From the NCBI GenBank assembly GCA_019261985.1, contig JAFAQY010000018.1:1-64000 (forward strand): a stretch of 64,000 nt of DNA, written 5' to 3'. Below the pieces are notes generated by a model. That model saw only the letters and a list, made by a program, of their open reading frames with translations. It was not told where the DNA came from and made no database searches. Made by a program: the position numbers and the translations under genes. The DNA comes from Bryobacterales bacterium. GTDB taxonomy: Bacteria > Acidobacteriota > Terriglobia > Bryobacterales > Bryobacteraceae. Numbering within the stretch: the first letter of the stretch is position 1; each line of letters opens with the position of its first letter. Shown one piece after another: positions 8,531-17,612 of this stretch.

Positions 8531-8538
8531 AGCAAAGC

Positions 8539-8631
8539 GTGTGGGGCAGGATGCCATCCTGCGCGCGGTTGCCAACCGCGCTGTTCGGGGTTGGTAATAA
8601 CGTCGGCAGGCGGGTTGGCAACCCGCCCCAC
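8539..8631. repeat. GGTTGCCAACC repeat, copy 4
   Basis: Full-length copy following the duplicated permease tail in the same position and orientation as copy 2 follows the true gene end. Both are preceded by GCAAAGCGTGTG, so gene tail plus repeat moved as one unit. Confidence 0.85.
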
Positions 8632-8641
8632 CTCCACGAAC

Positions 8642-8851
8642 TCAAGCTATAGGCAGGCCATGCCGGCGGAGTTCCGCCTCCAAATCGCCCTTCATCAAAC
8701 GCGAAGCGTCATAATCCACCGTCAACTTGTTGAGCGACGGCGCCACCTGCACCCGCACCACCCCGTACGTGCTATGCACATTCGCGATATTCTGTAAATC
8801 TTGGTCGTTAAGCGGTCTCGTCAGGCCGTAATGCAGGGTTACCTTCGTCAT
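8642..8851 (-). CDS. Small conserved protein, HMA-like fold without CxxC
   Basis: A 69-residue protein starting MTKVTLHYGL. The ATG at 8851 overlaps the stop of trmJ by four bases (ATGA), indicating translational coupling. The spacing of predicted strands and helices (VTLHYGL / DLQNIANVHSTYGVVRVQV / LNKLTVDYDASRL / LEAELRRHGL) resembles the ferredoxin-like HMA fold, with VHSTYGVVRVQV and LTVDYD standing where heavy-metal-associated domains have their second and third strands, but there is no CxxC metal site. The function is unknown. A longer frame exists (to 8905) but would lie within trmJ. Confidence 0.6.
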   Translation of the reverse strand: MTKVTLHYGLTRPLNDQDLQNIANVHSTYGVVRVQVAPSLNKLTVDYDASRLMKGDLEAELRRHGLPIA

Positions 8852-9588
8852 GCTTTGCTCAAGGATAGCAACTTCCACTTCATCTGCCGCAGCATTCCTT
8901 GCCACACTTCCGCGTCATGCGCATTCAAATCCATGCGGCGGACCAGCCGCCTGATCTTCATTCGCGTCGACTCACCCACGCGCGCGTGAACGTAACCGGA
9001 GCGGCCCAGTAAATCCTCGAGCAACATCGTCAACCGCTCCAGATCGTCCGTTGTTGCGGGCGGTTTTGCCGGAATTTTCACCGCCGCGCCAGGATTGCGA
9101 ATCAGCTCGTACAGGCACACCGCCACCGCTTGGCCGAGGTTCATTGAACCGTGTTCTTCGCGCGTGGGAATGCGCAGCAGCCAGTGGCAATGGCTAAGGT
9201 CGTCATTGGATAAACCGAATTTCTCGGAGCCAAACAGTAGCGCCACGGGTCCGCCGGCCAGCTTCTTCGCGATCAGCTTGCCTCCGCTCTCCAGCCGCCG
9301 CAGCGGATGCTGCAGCGCCCGGGGACCTCGCGACGTTGTTCCCACAACCAGCGCGCAATCCGCCACCGCCTCCGCAAGCGTAGAATACTCCTGGGCATCG
9401 CGCAGAACTCGTTCGGCTTTCACCGCGGATTTCGCCTCCCGAAATGCCACCTGATACGGGTTCACCAGCCGTAAATCGAAAAACCCAAAATTACTCATCG
9501 CGCGCGCTGCGGCGCCGATGTTCAATGGGTTGCGCGGAGCAACGAGAACTACTCGCAGCCCGGTTGGGCCGCTCCCTTCATTTGCCAT
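8848..9588 (-). CDS. trmJ: tRNA (Cm32/Um32) methyltransferase TrmJ, SpoU family
   Basis: A 246-residue SPOUT methyltransferase. The N-terminal motif VVLVAPRNPLNIGAAARAM is the SpoU motif 1 region. LLFGSEKFGLSND and IPTREEHGSMNLGQAVAVCLYEL are motifs 2 and 3, which build the knotted S-adenosylmethionine site. SMNLGQAVA is typical of TrmJ, which 2'-O-methylates position 32 of tRNAs. A C-terminal helical extension is present, as expected. The start MANEGSG at 9588 overlaps the end of nusB by 11 bases; the longer frame to 9660 lies inside nusB. It forms a minus-strand operon with ribH, nusB and the small protein at 8642. Confidence 0.85.
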   Translation of the reverse strand: MANEGSGPTGLRVVLVAPRNPLNIGAAARAMSNFGFFDLRLVNPYQVAFREAKSAVKAERVLRDAQEYSTLAEAVADCALVVGTTSRGPRALQHPLRRLESGGKLIAKKLAGGPVALLFGSEKFGLSNDDLSHCHWLLRIPTREEHGSMNLGQAVAVCLYELIRNPGAAVKIPAKPPATTDDLERLTMLLEDLLGRSGYVHARVGESTRMKIRRLVRRMDLNAHDAEVWQGMLRQMKWKLLSLSKA

Positions 9589-10000
9589 CGCCGCGACGCA
9601 CCGCGTCGAGCACCCCATTGATAAACGCCACCGACTCATCGCCCGAAAACTGGCGTGCAAGCTCCAGCGCCTCGTCGATCACAATCGCCGGCGGCGTATC
9701 GGTCTTCGTCATCTCGTAGAGCGCCATGCGCAGGATATTGCGATCCACCACCGGCATTCGGTCCAGCCGCCAGTGCTCGGATTTTTTCGTTATCCACGTA
9801 TCGATCTCGGCCTCGTTTTCTCTCGTCCCATGAACCAAGTCCTCCATAAATTGATCGGGATGCGTCTCCCGCACCGGTTCTTCGTCGGAGGCGAGGGTGT
9901 TGTAAAACGAGGAAATCGCGTCGCTCACAGGCTGATCGCGCAGGTCCAAGATAAACAGTACCTGCAACGCTCTTTGCCGCGACCGGTGACGAGCGGCCAT
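9578..10000 (-). CDS. nusB: Transcription antitermination factor NusB
   Basis: The 140-residue protein is of normal NusB length. It has the N-terminal RHRSRQRALQVLFILDL signature, and the C-terminal PAIVIDEALELARQFSGDESVAFINGVLD block that contacts RNA and S10. NusB with NusE/S10 binds boxA in rRNA leaders and prevents premature termination. It follows ribH by one base (10002), the common ribH-nusB pairing. Confidence 0.95.
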   Translation of the reverse strand: MAARHRSRQRALQVLFILDLRDQPVSDAISSFYNTLASDEEPVRETHPDQFMEDLVHGTRENEAEIDTWITKKSEHWRLDRMPVVDRNILRMALYEMTKTDTPPAIVIDEALELARQFSGDESVAFINGVLDAVRRGDGK

Positions 10001-10001
10001 A

Positions 10002-10457
10002 TCAATAGTCGGCCTGAAAGCGCGCCATTTCGATCGCGGTCATGGCGGCGTCGTAACCCTTGTTGCCGTGGCTTCCGCCCGCGCGCTCCTCCGCTTGAGC
10101 GAGCGTGTCGGTGGTGAGCACGCCGAAAGCCACCGGCGTTCCCGTTTCTAAGGCCACTTTTTGCAATCCATTCGCCGCCGCCGTGGCGACGTACTCGAAA
10201 TGCGGGGTCTCGCCTCGAATCACCGCGCCCAGAGCGATGACGGCATCGTAATCCTCCGACACATGCAGGGCCGCCAGCGGAAGCTCGAACGCGCCGGGCA
10301 CCCGAAATACATCCACATCGCTCGCCCGAGCGCTGCTCAGCGCTTCCCGAGCCCCTTCCAGCAGTTTTTCGGTTATCGCCGCGTTGAATCGCGCCACCAC
10401 CACCGCGAACTTGAGCCCGCGCGCGTCGGCATTAAACTCCATGCGTTCACTGGACAT
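10002..10457 (-). CDS. ribH: 6,7-dimethyl-8-ribityllumazine synthase
   Basis: Lumazine synthase (151 residues) condenses ribitylaminouracil with dihydroxybutanone phosphate in the penultimate step of riboflavin synthesis. Visible family blocks are [50 protein letters not shown] (the phosphate/substrate loop) and [20 protein letters not shown]. The histidine of the catalytic region (TPHFEY) is present. It lies first in the minus-strand ribH-nusB-trmJ cluster and is divergent from lepA, with about 110 bp between the two start codons for both promoters. Confidence 0.95.
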   Translation of the reverse strand: MSSERMEFNADARGLKFAVVVARFNAAITEKLLEGAREALSSARASDVDVFRVPGAFELPLAALHVSEDYDAVIALGAVIRGETPHFEYVATAAANGLQKVALETGTPVAFGVLTTDTLAQAEERAGGSHGNKGYDAAMTAIEMARFQADY

Positions 10458-10569
10458 CTGGTTTACTAAAACACCGTGGGATAATCGTTTATTAGGTGCG
10501 GCGCGCCCACGCGGCGCAAATTTTGCCGGGGCCGAGAGCCTGCCCCACAGTCAGCCCCATCATAGCGTA

Positions 10570-12381
10570 ATGGACCCTGCCCACATTCGGAATTTCAGTA
10601 TTATTGCGCACATCGATCATGGCAAATCCACGCTCGCGGACCGCCTGCTCGAAGAAACAGGCGCGCTTTCGCAGCGCGAAATGATGGAGCAGGTGCTGGA
10701 CTCGATGGATCTGGAGCGCGAGCGCGGCATCACTATTAAAGCGCATGCCGTCCGGCTGAATTACACCGCCAGCGACGGCGAGCTGTACCAGCTCAATCTG
10801 ATCGATACTCCCGGCCACGTGGACTTCACATACGAGGTATCGCGAAGCCTGCAAGCCTGCGAAGGAGCGCTGTTGGTGGTGGACGCTTCGCAAGGCGTCG
10901 AAGCGCAGACGCTCGCGAATACCTACCTGGCATTGCATCACAACCTTGAGATCGTTCCGGTCATCAACAAAATCGACCTGCCCTCAGCCGAACCCGATCG
11001 CATCCGCGAGCAGATTGAGCACGTCATCGGCCTGGATGCGGGCGGCGCGCTGCTGGTCAGCGCGAAGAATGGAGTCGGCATTCACGACGTGCTGGAAGCG
11101 GTGGTGCATCTGGTGCCGCCGCCCAAAGGCTCGCCCGATGCTCCTCTGCGTGCCCTGATTTTCGATTCGTGGTTCGATCCGTATCGCGGAGTTATCATCC
11201 TGGCGCGCGTTGTCGAAGGCCGGCTGCGCAAGGGGCAGAAGATCCGTTTGTGGTCCACCAACACGGTGCATGAGGTCGAGGGCGTCGGCTATCAATCGCC
11301 CAAGCCGGTTCCATGCGATGAGCTTACTGCCGGCGAAGCCGGTTATCTGTTCGCCAATATCAAGACGGTTTCCGACGCGCAGGTTGGCGACACCATCATC
11401 GACCACGCCAACCCCGCGTCCGAAGCCCTTCCCGGATTCGAGCCGCTGAAGCCAATGGTCTTCGCCGGGCTATATCCGGTGGAATCGCACGAGCACGGAA
11501 TGTTGCGCGATGCGCTTGAAAAACTGCGCCTGAACGATAGCGCCTTCAGCTTCGAACCGGAGAACTCGGTAGCGCTGGGGTTTGGCTTTCGCTGCGGTTT
11601 TCTCGGCCTATTGCATCTGGAGATCGTACAAGAGCGGCTGGAGCGTGAGTTCAACATCGACCTCATTACCACCGCTCCTGGCGTGCGATACAAAATCACC
11701 AAGCTCGCGGGTGAAGTGTTGGAAGTCGACAACCCGACCAAATTCCCCAATCCCGCCGAGATCCTGAAGATCGAGGAGCCGATCATCGATGCGACGGTGA
11801 TTACTCGCGAGGAGTACATCGGCGAAATACTCAAACTGCTGGAAGAGAAGCGCGGCACGCAGAAAAAATTCGAATACATCGGCACGGGTCGAGTGCTGCT
11901 GTTATATGAGCTGCCGTTGAATGAGATCGTCCTCGATTTTTACGACCGCCTGAAATCCGCGTCAAGAGGCTACGCTTCGCTCGATTATCATTTGGCGGGA
12001 TACCGGATCTCCCCAATGGTAAAGCTGGACGTGCTAGTGGCAGGCGATCCAGTGGACGCGCTTTCCATGATCGTTCACCGCGATTTCGCCTACGAGCGCG
12101 GCAAGATCCTGATCGATCGCTTGCGCAAGCTGATACCCCGGCAGATGTTCGAGGTCGCGCTGCAAGCCGCCATCGGCAACAAGGTAATCGCCCGCGAGAC
12201 GATCGCTGCCATGCGCAAAAACGTGCTAGCCAAGTGCTACGGCGGCGACATCACCCGCAAGCGCAAACTCCTCGAAAAGCAAAAAGAAGGCAAGCGCCGC
12301 ATGAAGCGCGTGGGAAAGGTCGAGATCCCGCAAGAGGCGTTCCTGGCAGTGCTGAAGGTCGGCGGAGGGGAAGAGGAATAG
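10570..12381 (+). CDS. lepA: Elongation factor 4 (LepA) GTPase
   Basis: The 603-residue product has the usual LepA length when started at the ATG at 10570 ([21 protein letters not shown]). The GTPase motifs are AHIDHGKST (G1), RGITIKA (G2), DTPGHVD (G3) and NKIDLP (G4). The C-terminal LepA-specific domain appears as [27 protein letters not shown] and the basic tail [22 protein letters not shown]. LepA binds ribosomes and can back-translocate stalled complexes. The frame extends upstream to 10384, but that part overlaps ribH and the promoter region and has no LepA character. Confidence 0.96.
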   Translation: MDPAHIRNFSIIAHIDHGKSTLADRLLEETGALSQREMMEQVLDSMDLERERGITIKAHAVRLNYTASDGELYQLNLIDTPGHVDFTYEVSRSLQACEGALLVVDASQGVEAQTLANTYLALHHNLEIVPVINKIDLPSAEPDRIREQIEHVIGLDAGGALLVSAKNGVGIHDVLEAVVHLVPPPKGSPDAPLRALIFDSWFDPYRGVIILARVVEGRLRKGQKIRLWSTNTVHEVEGVGYQSPKPVPCDELTAGEAGYLFANIKTVSDAQVGDTIIDHANPASEALPGFEPLKPMVFAGLYPVESHEHGMLRDALEKLRLNDSAFSFEPENSVALGFGFRCGFLGLLHLEIVQERLEREFNIDLITTAPGVRYKITKLAGEVLEVDNPTKFPNPAEILKIEEPIIDATVITREEYIGEILKLLEEKRGTQKKFEYIGTGRVLLLYELPLNEIVLDFYDRLKSASRGYASLDYHLAGYRISPMVKLDVLVAGDPVDALSMIVHRDFAYERGKILIDRLRKLIPRQMFEVALQAAIGNKVIARETIAAMRKNVLAKCYGGDITRKRKLLEKQKEGKRRMKRVGKVEIPQEAFLAVLKVGGGEEE

Positions 12382-12387
12382 TCCCCC

Positions 12388-12576
12388 AGCGATCCACTCC
12401 GATCGCTCGATGCCGCTGCCAGCGATAATCGACCGCATCGTCCCTAACGGAAGAATGCGGCCCCGATGGTATGGAACGATCACTTATTTTCCAGAGCCGG
12501 GATTGAGCCACTTTTGATGACCTCCGGATGTCGCCCACACGAATGAACCGATGCCGCCGGAGCACTGAGATAATCT
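12388..12576 (-). pseudogene. Decayed hicA-like toxin gene
   Basis: Read on the minus strand, three fragments line up with a HicA toxin. VLRRHRFIRV (from 12565) matches the first helix and strand. SGGHQKWLNPGSGK, in another frame, matches the GSHxxy strand carrying the catalytic histidine. After an in-frame TAA comes [20 protein letters not shown], the characteristic HicA C-terminal part. One frameshift near 12530 and one nonsense codon just before 12483 therefore break the gene. It follows hicB on the same strand, giving the hicB-hicA order. HicA is an mRNA-cleaving double-stranded-RNA-binding-fold toxin. The assignment rests on motif order read by eye. Confidence 0.55.
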
Positions 12577-12606
12577 AATCGGCCCGTTTAGCGCGGGGTA
12601 CCGCGC

Positions 12607-12810
12607 TCACCCAACCGTCACCTCGGTGATATTCGCTCCAGCTGGCAATTCAAAATCGTGCGGAGCGAGATAAAGCCGGATTGCTTCCTCAATTCCCTGT
12701 TTCGCCTCCTCTTCTGTGAACCCTGCCGAAGCGCATCCGGGCAGTTGCGGACATACAGCCGACCAACTCGCGGCTTCCGAATCGTATTCAAGGACAACGC
12801 GGAACGTCAT
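12607..12810 (-). CDS. HicB-like antitoxin, N-terminal domain type
   Basis: The 67-residue protein starts MTFRVVLEYDSEAASWSAVC and continues PQLPGCASAGFTEEEAKQGI and EAIRLYL. This is the HicB pseudo-RNase H fold: a YDxExxxWxAxxPxLPGC strand pair followed by a helix. No DNA-binding tail is present, as in short HicB proteins. HicB normally neutralises HicA. Here the downstream HicA is broken (12388-12576), so this is an orphan antitoxin. The ATG at 12810 is preferred over the upstream one at 12846, which adds an unconserved leader. Confidence 0.75.
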   Translation of the reverse strand: MTFRVVLEYDSEAASWSAVCPQLPGCASAGFTEEEAKQGIEEAIRLYLAPHDFELPAGANITEVTVG

Positions 12811-12855
12811 AACCACACTATAAAGTTTTCCGCACCCAGTTAACACCTTGCACTT

Positions 12856-12877
12856 CTACATGTATTGTGATATGTAG
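12856..12877. promoter_or_regulatory. Inverted repeat upstream of second padR
   Basis: CTACAT (12856-12861) and ATGTAG (12872-12877) form a perfect 6-bp dyad separated by 10 bases, ending 20 bp before the padR ATG. The place and symmetry fit an autoregulatory operator for the PadR dimer, by analogy with ATGT/ACAT-type PadR sites. It differs from the direct repeat before the first padR. Inference only. Confidence 0.4.
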
Positions 12878-12897
12878 GAGAACGAGGCATTCCTAAA

Positions 12898-13236
12898 ATG
12901 ACTTCTAAATCCGATCTGCCGCAAGGCACTCTCGATCTTCTGATCATGAAAATCGTCGCGCTCGGCCCGGTCCATGGCTATGCGATCGCGCAGCGGCTCC
13001 AGCAGGTCTCGCGCGAGGTCGTTCAGGTCCCTCAGGGCTCGCTTTATCCGGCACTGCACCGGCTGGAGAATCGCGGGCTGCTCGCCGCGGACTGGAAGGA
13101 AACCGATACCGGGCGTGAGGCCAAGTTCTATCGGCTCACTCGAAGGGGCCGGGCCCAACTCGAAGCCGAAACCGCAAGCTGGGCTCGACTGACCGAAGCT
13201 ATCGGGGTGATTCTGAACCTGAGGGAAGCCAAATGA
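12898..13236 (+). CDS. PadR family transcriptional regulator
   Basis: The 112-residue regulator has the same build as the one at 5022: LPQGTLDLLIMKIVA, HGYAIAQRLQQVS, the recognition helix PQGSLYPALHRLENRGLL, and the wing AKFYRLTRRGRAQLEAE. The C-terminus WARLTEAIGVILNLREAK is the short PadR-s1 type. The gene overlaps the next permease by four bases (ATGA), so the two are translationally coupled and the regulator likely controls its own operon. AGGAGAACGAGG upstream supplies a ribosome binding site. Confidence 0.9.
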   Translation: MTSKSDLPQGTLDLLIMKIVALGPVHGYAIAQRLQQVSREVVQVPQGSLYPALHRLENRGLLAADWKETDTGREAKFYRLTRRGRAQLEAETASWARLTEAIGVILNLREAK

Positions 13237-15824
13237 GCCGGTACGAATCGCGGCTGGAGAAGGAGTTGCGTTTCCATATTGAGCAGCGCACAGCCGACCT
13301 GATCGCCAGCGGTCACGATGCAGCGGAAGCAAAACGACTGGCGCGAATCGAATTCGGCGGACTAGAACAAGCCAAGGAACAGTGCCGCGACGTGCGCCGT
13401 ACGCGCTGGCCGGGAGACCTGTGGCGCGATGCGCTCTACGGCATGCGCACCCTGCGGCAGAAGCCCGGATTTACCCTCGTCAGCGCGCTGACGCTCGCCC
13501 TCGGAATCGGCGCGAGCACGGCGATTTTCAGCGCCGTGAACCCACTTCTGTTTGAGCCCCTTCCGTATTCCAAGGCCAGCCGCATAATGACCATCTGGTA
13601 CGGCGGCGCAGGTGGAGCTCCCATACCTCAAACGTTTGGCACGTTTCGCGAGCTCCAATCGCGCTCGCATTCCTTCGAAGCGATTGCAGTGATGAAGCCT
13701 TGGCAGCCCTCGCTGACCGGCCGGGCGGAACCCGAGCGGCTCGACGGCCAGCGCGTGAGCGCCGCCTATTTCCGTGTGTTGGGTGTGACACCTGCGCTCG
13801 GCCGTGATTTCGATCCCGCCGACGATCGCCTGAACGGGCCCGACGTGGCAGTCATCTCCGACACCCTTTGGAAACGCCGCTTTGCCGGCGATCCCGCCAT
13901 CGTAGGACGCGAAATCACGCTCGATGACAGTCTGTATCAGGTCGCCGGCATCCTGCCTCGCGGCTTCGAAAACGTCCTCGCCCCCGAGGCCGAGATTTGG
14001 TCGTTGTTGCAATATGACGCTTCCCTTCCTTCGCCGGAAGGCCGCGAATGGGGGCATCATCTGCGCATGATCGGGCGTCTTCGCGCCGGCGGAGGCGTCG
14101 ATCAGGCCAGGCGGGAGCTCGATCAAATCGCGCGCACTCCCGTTCCGGAGTTCGCGCGCAGTCCCATCGCAACGATGGGGCAAGGCTTGATCGTCAACCC
14201 TCTGCGAGAGGATGTCGTTCGCGCGGTCAAGCCCGCGCTTCTTGCCGTCGTCGGAGCCGTGATTCTGCTCCTCGCGATTGCCTGTGTCAACGTGACCAAT
14301 CTCCTGCTCGCCCGCGGAGCGCAGCGCCGCGGAGAATTCGCCATGCGCATCGCGCTCGGCGCAAGGCGAGGACGGCTCATTCGCCAGCTCCTTACGGAAA
14401 GCGTGTTGCTGTCGCTGGGCGGCGGCGCGCTCGGGCTCCTCGTGGCCAGAATATGCGTCCGCGTATTGATCGCGCTAAGCCCGCCCGGGCTGCCGCGCAT
14501 CGGCGAGATCGTCATCAATGCCCCGGTGTTTGCTTTCGCATTTGCGATCAGCGCCTGTATAGGCAGCGCCGTTGGTATGATTCCCGCGCTCGCCGCCGCG
14601 AACAACGATCTTTATCAGGCTTCGCGCCGCGTCACTGCTGTTCATCGGCGAACGCGACGCGCCCTGGTGGTGGCAGAAGTCGCGCTCTCGCTGATGTTGT
14701 CGGTCAGCGCAGGACTGCTGCTGCGCAGTTTGCAACGCCTCTTCTCCGTTGCCCCGGGATTCGATTCTTCGCAGGTGCTCACGATGCAGGTCCAGATCGC
14801 TACCTTCAGCCGCCTTCGTGGCGCTGATGCGCAGCATCGCTTTTTCGATCAGGCGCTCGACGCCGTGCGCCGTGTTCCCGGCGTCGTCACCGCGGCCTTC
14901 ACCAGCCAGTTGCCCCTCAGCGGTGATTCCGACAGTTATGGCGGGCACTTCGAAAACGATAACGATCCACACGACGATCACCTGGCATTCCGATATGCCG
15001 TCACTCCCGATTACTTCAAGGCCATGCGCATTCCGCTCCTCCGCGGACGCCTGCTTGAGCAGCGCGATATGCTTTCCGCCGAGTTTCGGCCGGTCCTGAT
15101 CAATGAGGCCTTCGCCAAACGCAAATTTCCGACTCAAAATCCCATCGGACAGCGCGTCCGCTTCGGTCCCGAACGCCCTTGGGATGTGATCGTCGGTGTC
15201 GTGGGCGACGTGAAACAGGTATCTCTTGCAATCGGTGAATCCAACGCTTTCTATGTGGCCACGGACCAGTGGTTGTGGGCCGACAATCCTTTATGGCTAG
15301 TCGTCAAAACGCGCGGCGACGCGGCTTCATTCGCTTCGGCCGTCCGCAGCGCGATCTGGTCCGTCGACAAAGACCAACCCGTGGTTCGCGTTTCCACCAT
15401 GGATGCTTTGGTCTCCGCCTCCGCGGCCCAGCGCCGCTTCGCCATGATCCTGTTCGAAGCTTTCGCGCTGATCGCGCTGCTGCTTGCCGCTACCGGGCTT
15501 TATGGGGTCCTGTCCGGCAACGTCGCTGAGCGGACCCGCGAAATCGGCGTGCGCAGTGCCCTCGGAGCGTCGCGCGCTGAAATCCTCGCTTTGGTGTTTC
15601 GTGAGGGAATGACTCTAACGGCGCTTGGGATCGCCATCGGCCTAGCCGGAGCCGCCGCCGCGACGCAAGCCCTCGTCAGCATGCTATTCGGGATCTCGCG
15701 TCTCGATCCCATCACCTACCTCGGCGTGATCGCACTGCTGGCGCTGATTTCCGCAGCCGCATGCTGGACGCCCGTCTGGCGCGCCGCGCGCGTCGATCCG
15801 TCCATTACGCTGAGGGCGGAATAA
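13233..15824 (+). CDS. ADOP-type ABC transporter permease (MacB/FtsX family)
   Basis: An 863-residue orphan permease with the prefix helix pair (YESRLEKELRFHIEQRTADLI, ARIEFGGLEQAKEQCRD). The first membrane helix region is LVSALTLALGIGASTAIFS. A MacB-type periplasmic domain, the first FtsX block (VVGAVILLLAIACVNVTNLLLARG, EFAMRIALGARRGRL), a second periplasmic domain and a second FtsX block (LIALLLAATGLYGVLSGNVAERTREIGVRSALGASR) follow. The N-terminus overlaps padR by four bases. No ATPase partner is encoded. It is a diverged paralogue of the permease at 5511; transport substrate unknown. Confidence 0.88.
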   Translation: MSRYESRLEKELRFHIEQRTADLIASGHDAAEAKRLARIEFGGLEQAKEQCRDVRRTRWPGDLWRDALYGMRTLRQKPGFTLVSALTLALGIGASTAIFSAVNPLLFEPLPYSKASRIMTIWYGGAGGAPIPQTFGTFRELQSRSHSFEAIAVMKPWQPSLTGRAEPERLDGQRVSAAYFRVLGVTPALGRDFDPADDRLNGPDVAVISDTLWKRRFAGDPAIVGREITLDDSLYQVAGILPRGFENVLAPEAEIWSLLQYDASLPSPEGREWGHHLRMIGRLRAGGGVDQARRELDQIARTPVPEFARSPIATMGQGLIVNPLREDVVRAVKPALLAVVGAVILLLAIACVNVTNLLLARGAQRRGEFAMRIALGARRGRLIRQLLTESVLLSLGGGALGLLVARICVRVLIALSPPGLPRIGEIVINAPVFAFAFAISACIGSAVGMIPALAAANNDLYQASRRVTAVHRRTRRALVVAEVALSLMLSVSAGLLLRSLQRLFSVAPGFDSSQVLTMQVQIATFSRLRGADAQHRFFDQALDAVRRVPGVVTAAFTSQLPLSGDSDSYGGHFENDNDPHDDHLAFRYAVTPDYFKAMRIPLLRGRLLEQRDMLSAEFRPVLINEAFAKRKFPTQNPIGQRVRFGPERPWDVIVGVVGDVKQVSLAIGESNAFYVATDQWLWADNPLWLVVKTRGDAASFASAVRSAIWSVDKDQPVVRVSTMDALVSASAAQRRFAMILFEAFALIALLLAATGLYGVLSGNVAERTREIGVRSALGASRAEILALVFREGMTLTALGIAIGLAGAAAATQALVSMLFGISRLDPITYLGVIALLALISAAACWTPVWRAARVDPSITLRAE

Positions 15825-16205
15825 TCGTGTCTTCCTCGACCGGCGGGCCGTTGGCTCCAGGCCAGCGTCGGATGAAGTAGTAAGAAAACGTCGCGCCAAG
15901 CCGTAGAAATAGGCAAGCTATCTCGGGCGGCGTTGCAGCGGTCAACCTTCCCGAGGTAAATAACAATTGGATTCGGCCCTTTTCGAGCACTTGAACCTGT
16001 TGCGCGATGCCAGCCGGCACGAAGACGCGATCCGGCAATATCACATTCGGGCACACGAAACGACCCACGTTAATGAGAAAGCAGCCCTGCAGGAAGGCGC
16101 CGTGGCCGAGTATCTTATCCTTGGTCGCCGTGAGGAGGGTCAAGTTGCGGAAAAACCGGAGAAACGATTGCCCCTTTGTCCTGATCCATTCCTGAGAACA
16201 ACTCG
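15825..16205. other. Interval without a confidently recognised gene
   Basis: About 380 bp between the permease and the GH5-like gene. Frames of 139 codons (minus, 15805-16224) and 127 codons (plus, 15967-16350) exist, but neither shows a family motif, a good start or sensible context. The minus frame overlaps both neighbours. A degraded gene is possible. I see no hairpin terminator. Confidence 0.4.
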
Positions 16206-17612
16206 ATGCAAGCTCCCCTGCCATGGATCGAGGTTTGCAAGAACGCTCCTTATTTCGCGACAGAATCAGGCAATAGCTGGACGCCGATCGGGCAAAACGA
16301 CGCGATCACATGGCCGGAGCTGCGCGGTCTCTACAAGCGCCGGAATGTAGCGAAGGTGGAGGCCTATCTGAGGACGCTGAGCGAGCACGGGATCACCTGC
16401 CTTCGACTCATGCTCGAATACAGCCAGAAAAGTCACCGCGATTTCGAGCGGCCGGCCGGCTGCTTCCGCCCGGAAATGGTCCAACTTTGGGATGACCTGT
16501 TTTCGCTGTGCGACAAAAACAGACTCCGAATTCTGCTGACGCCGTTCGACACATATTGGATGTGGGTGAAGTGGAAGCATCACCCGTACAACGAAAAGAA
16601 TAGCGGGCCTTGCCCGGATCGCGCCTCTTTGCTGCTTTCGAGGGGAGCCCGGGAAGCCATGAAGAGGCGCCTCCGGTTCGTCTGCGAGCGCTGGAGCTGC
16701 AGCGGCGCTTTATTTGGCTGGGACCTGTGGAACGAAATCCATCCGTCGTATGCGGAAAACAGCGCCGACTGTTTTGACAGTTTCATCGCCGAACTGAGCG
16801 ATTGCGTCCGCAGCCGGGAGCAAGAACTTTACGGCCGTTCGCACCCGCAAACCGTTTCCGTGTTCGGCCCGCATATGGTTCTGGACCAGCGGATTCCCAA
16901 CAGCGTCTTCCGCCATCCGTCGCTCGATTTCGCGAGCACACATTTCTACGAAGAAGGCACGATCGACGATCCGAAGGACACTGTCGCCCCCGCGATCAGC
17001 ACGGGGAAATTGATGCGCGAGGCTCTTGCCGAGGTGCACGACTCCCGCCCCTTTATGGACAGCGAACACGGCCCCATCCACACATATAAGGATCATCACA
17101 AGACTCTTCCCGAACCCTTCGATGACGAATATTTCCGGCACATCCAGTGGGCTCATTTCTGCGCGGGCGGCGCGGGCGGAGGCATGCGCTGGCCGAACCG
17201 GAATCCGCACTCGCTGACGAAAGGAATGCGCAACGCTCAGGACAGTCTTGCTCGCTTCGCGCCATTAATCGATTGGGTCGGTTTTCGCCGCCGCAATTGG
17301 AATGACGAAGTGAACGTTTGCCCGCCGGAGGTAAAAGCTGTCGCGTGCGGCGATGGCCGGCAGGCCGTGGTCTGGTTAATACGAACGGACCGGATCAGGC
17401 GGGACGGCATGTTGCGGCGGGATGTGAAGCCCGTTCCGGTCACGCTGTCCCTGCCTTTACTTGAACCCGGAACCTACCGTATCACCGGGTGGGATACGCG
17501 CGAGGGACAAGTTCTCGCGGAATACTCCGTCACCTTGTGCGCGTCCGGCACCCATATTGGACCGGTTCCCGTAGCCGCCGACTTGGCCCTAGCCGTCCGC
17601 CGGCATTCATGA
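16206..17612 (+). CDS. Cellulase-superfamily glycoside hydrolase (GH5-like)
   Basis: The 468-residue protein has the clan GH-A layout. Near residue 80 is the GITCLRLMLEY strand, followed by FDTYWMWVKW. The acid/base glutamate lies in LFGWDLWNEIHPSY, and the probable nucleophile is the glutamate of PFMDSEHGPIH. A C-terminal beta domain (PVTLSLPLLEPGTYRITGWDTREGQVL) resembles the accessory sandwich in bacterial mannanase-like and cellulase-like enzymes. No signal peptide is visible at the chosen ATG (16206), so it is cytoplasmic or the true start is further upstream. The exact substrate (mannan, glucan or other) cannot be told. Its stop overlaps the convergent gene by 6 bp. Confidence 0.65.
   Translation: MQAPLPWIEVCKNAPYFATESGNSWTPIGQNDAITWPELRGLYKRRNVAKVEAYLRTLSEHGITCLRLMLEYSQKSHRDFERPAGCFRPEMVQLWDDLFSLCDKNRLRILLTPFDTYWMWVKWKHHPYNEKNSGPCPDRASLLLSRGAREAMKRRLRFVCERWSCSGALFGWDLWNEIHPSYAENSADCFDSFIAELSDCVRSREQELYGRSHPQTVSVFGPHMVLDQRIPNSVFRHPSLDFASTHFYEEGTIDDPKDTVAPAISTGKLMREALAEVHDSRPFMDSEHGPIHTYKDHHKTLPEPFDDEYFRHIQWAHFCAGGAGGGMRWPNRNPHSLTKGMRNAQDSLARFAPLIDWVGFRRRNWNDEVNVCPPEVKAVACGDGRQAVVWLIRTDRIRRDGMLRRDVKPVPVTLSLPLLEPGTYRITGWDTREGQVLAEYSVTLCASGTHIGPVPVAADLALAVRRHS

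Noticed and set aside
8231-8631. Possible CRISPR array
   Set aside because: The repeated units are unequal, internally palindromic and separated by a piece of gene; there are no uniform spacers or cas genes.
15805-16224. 139-codon minus-strand frame as a gene
   Set aside because: No motif, overlaps two better supported genes, and residue composition is irregular; kept as unassigned interval.
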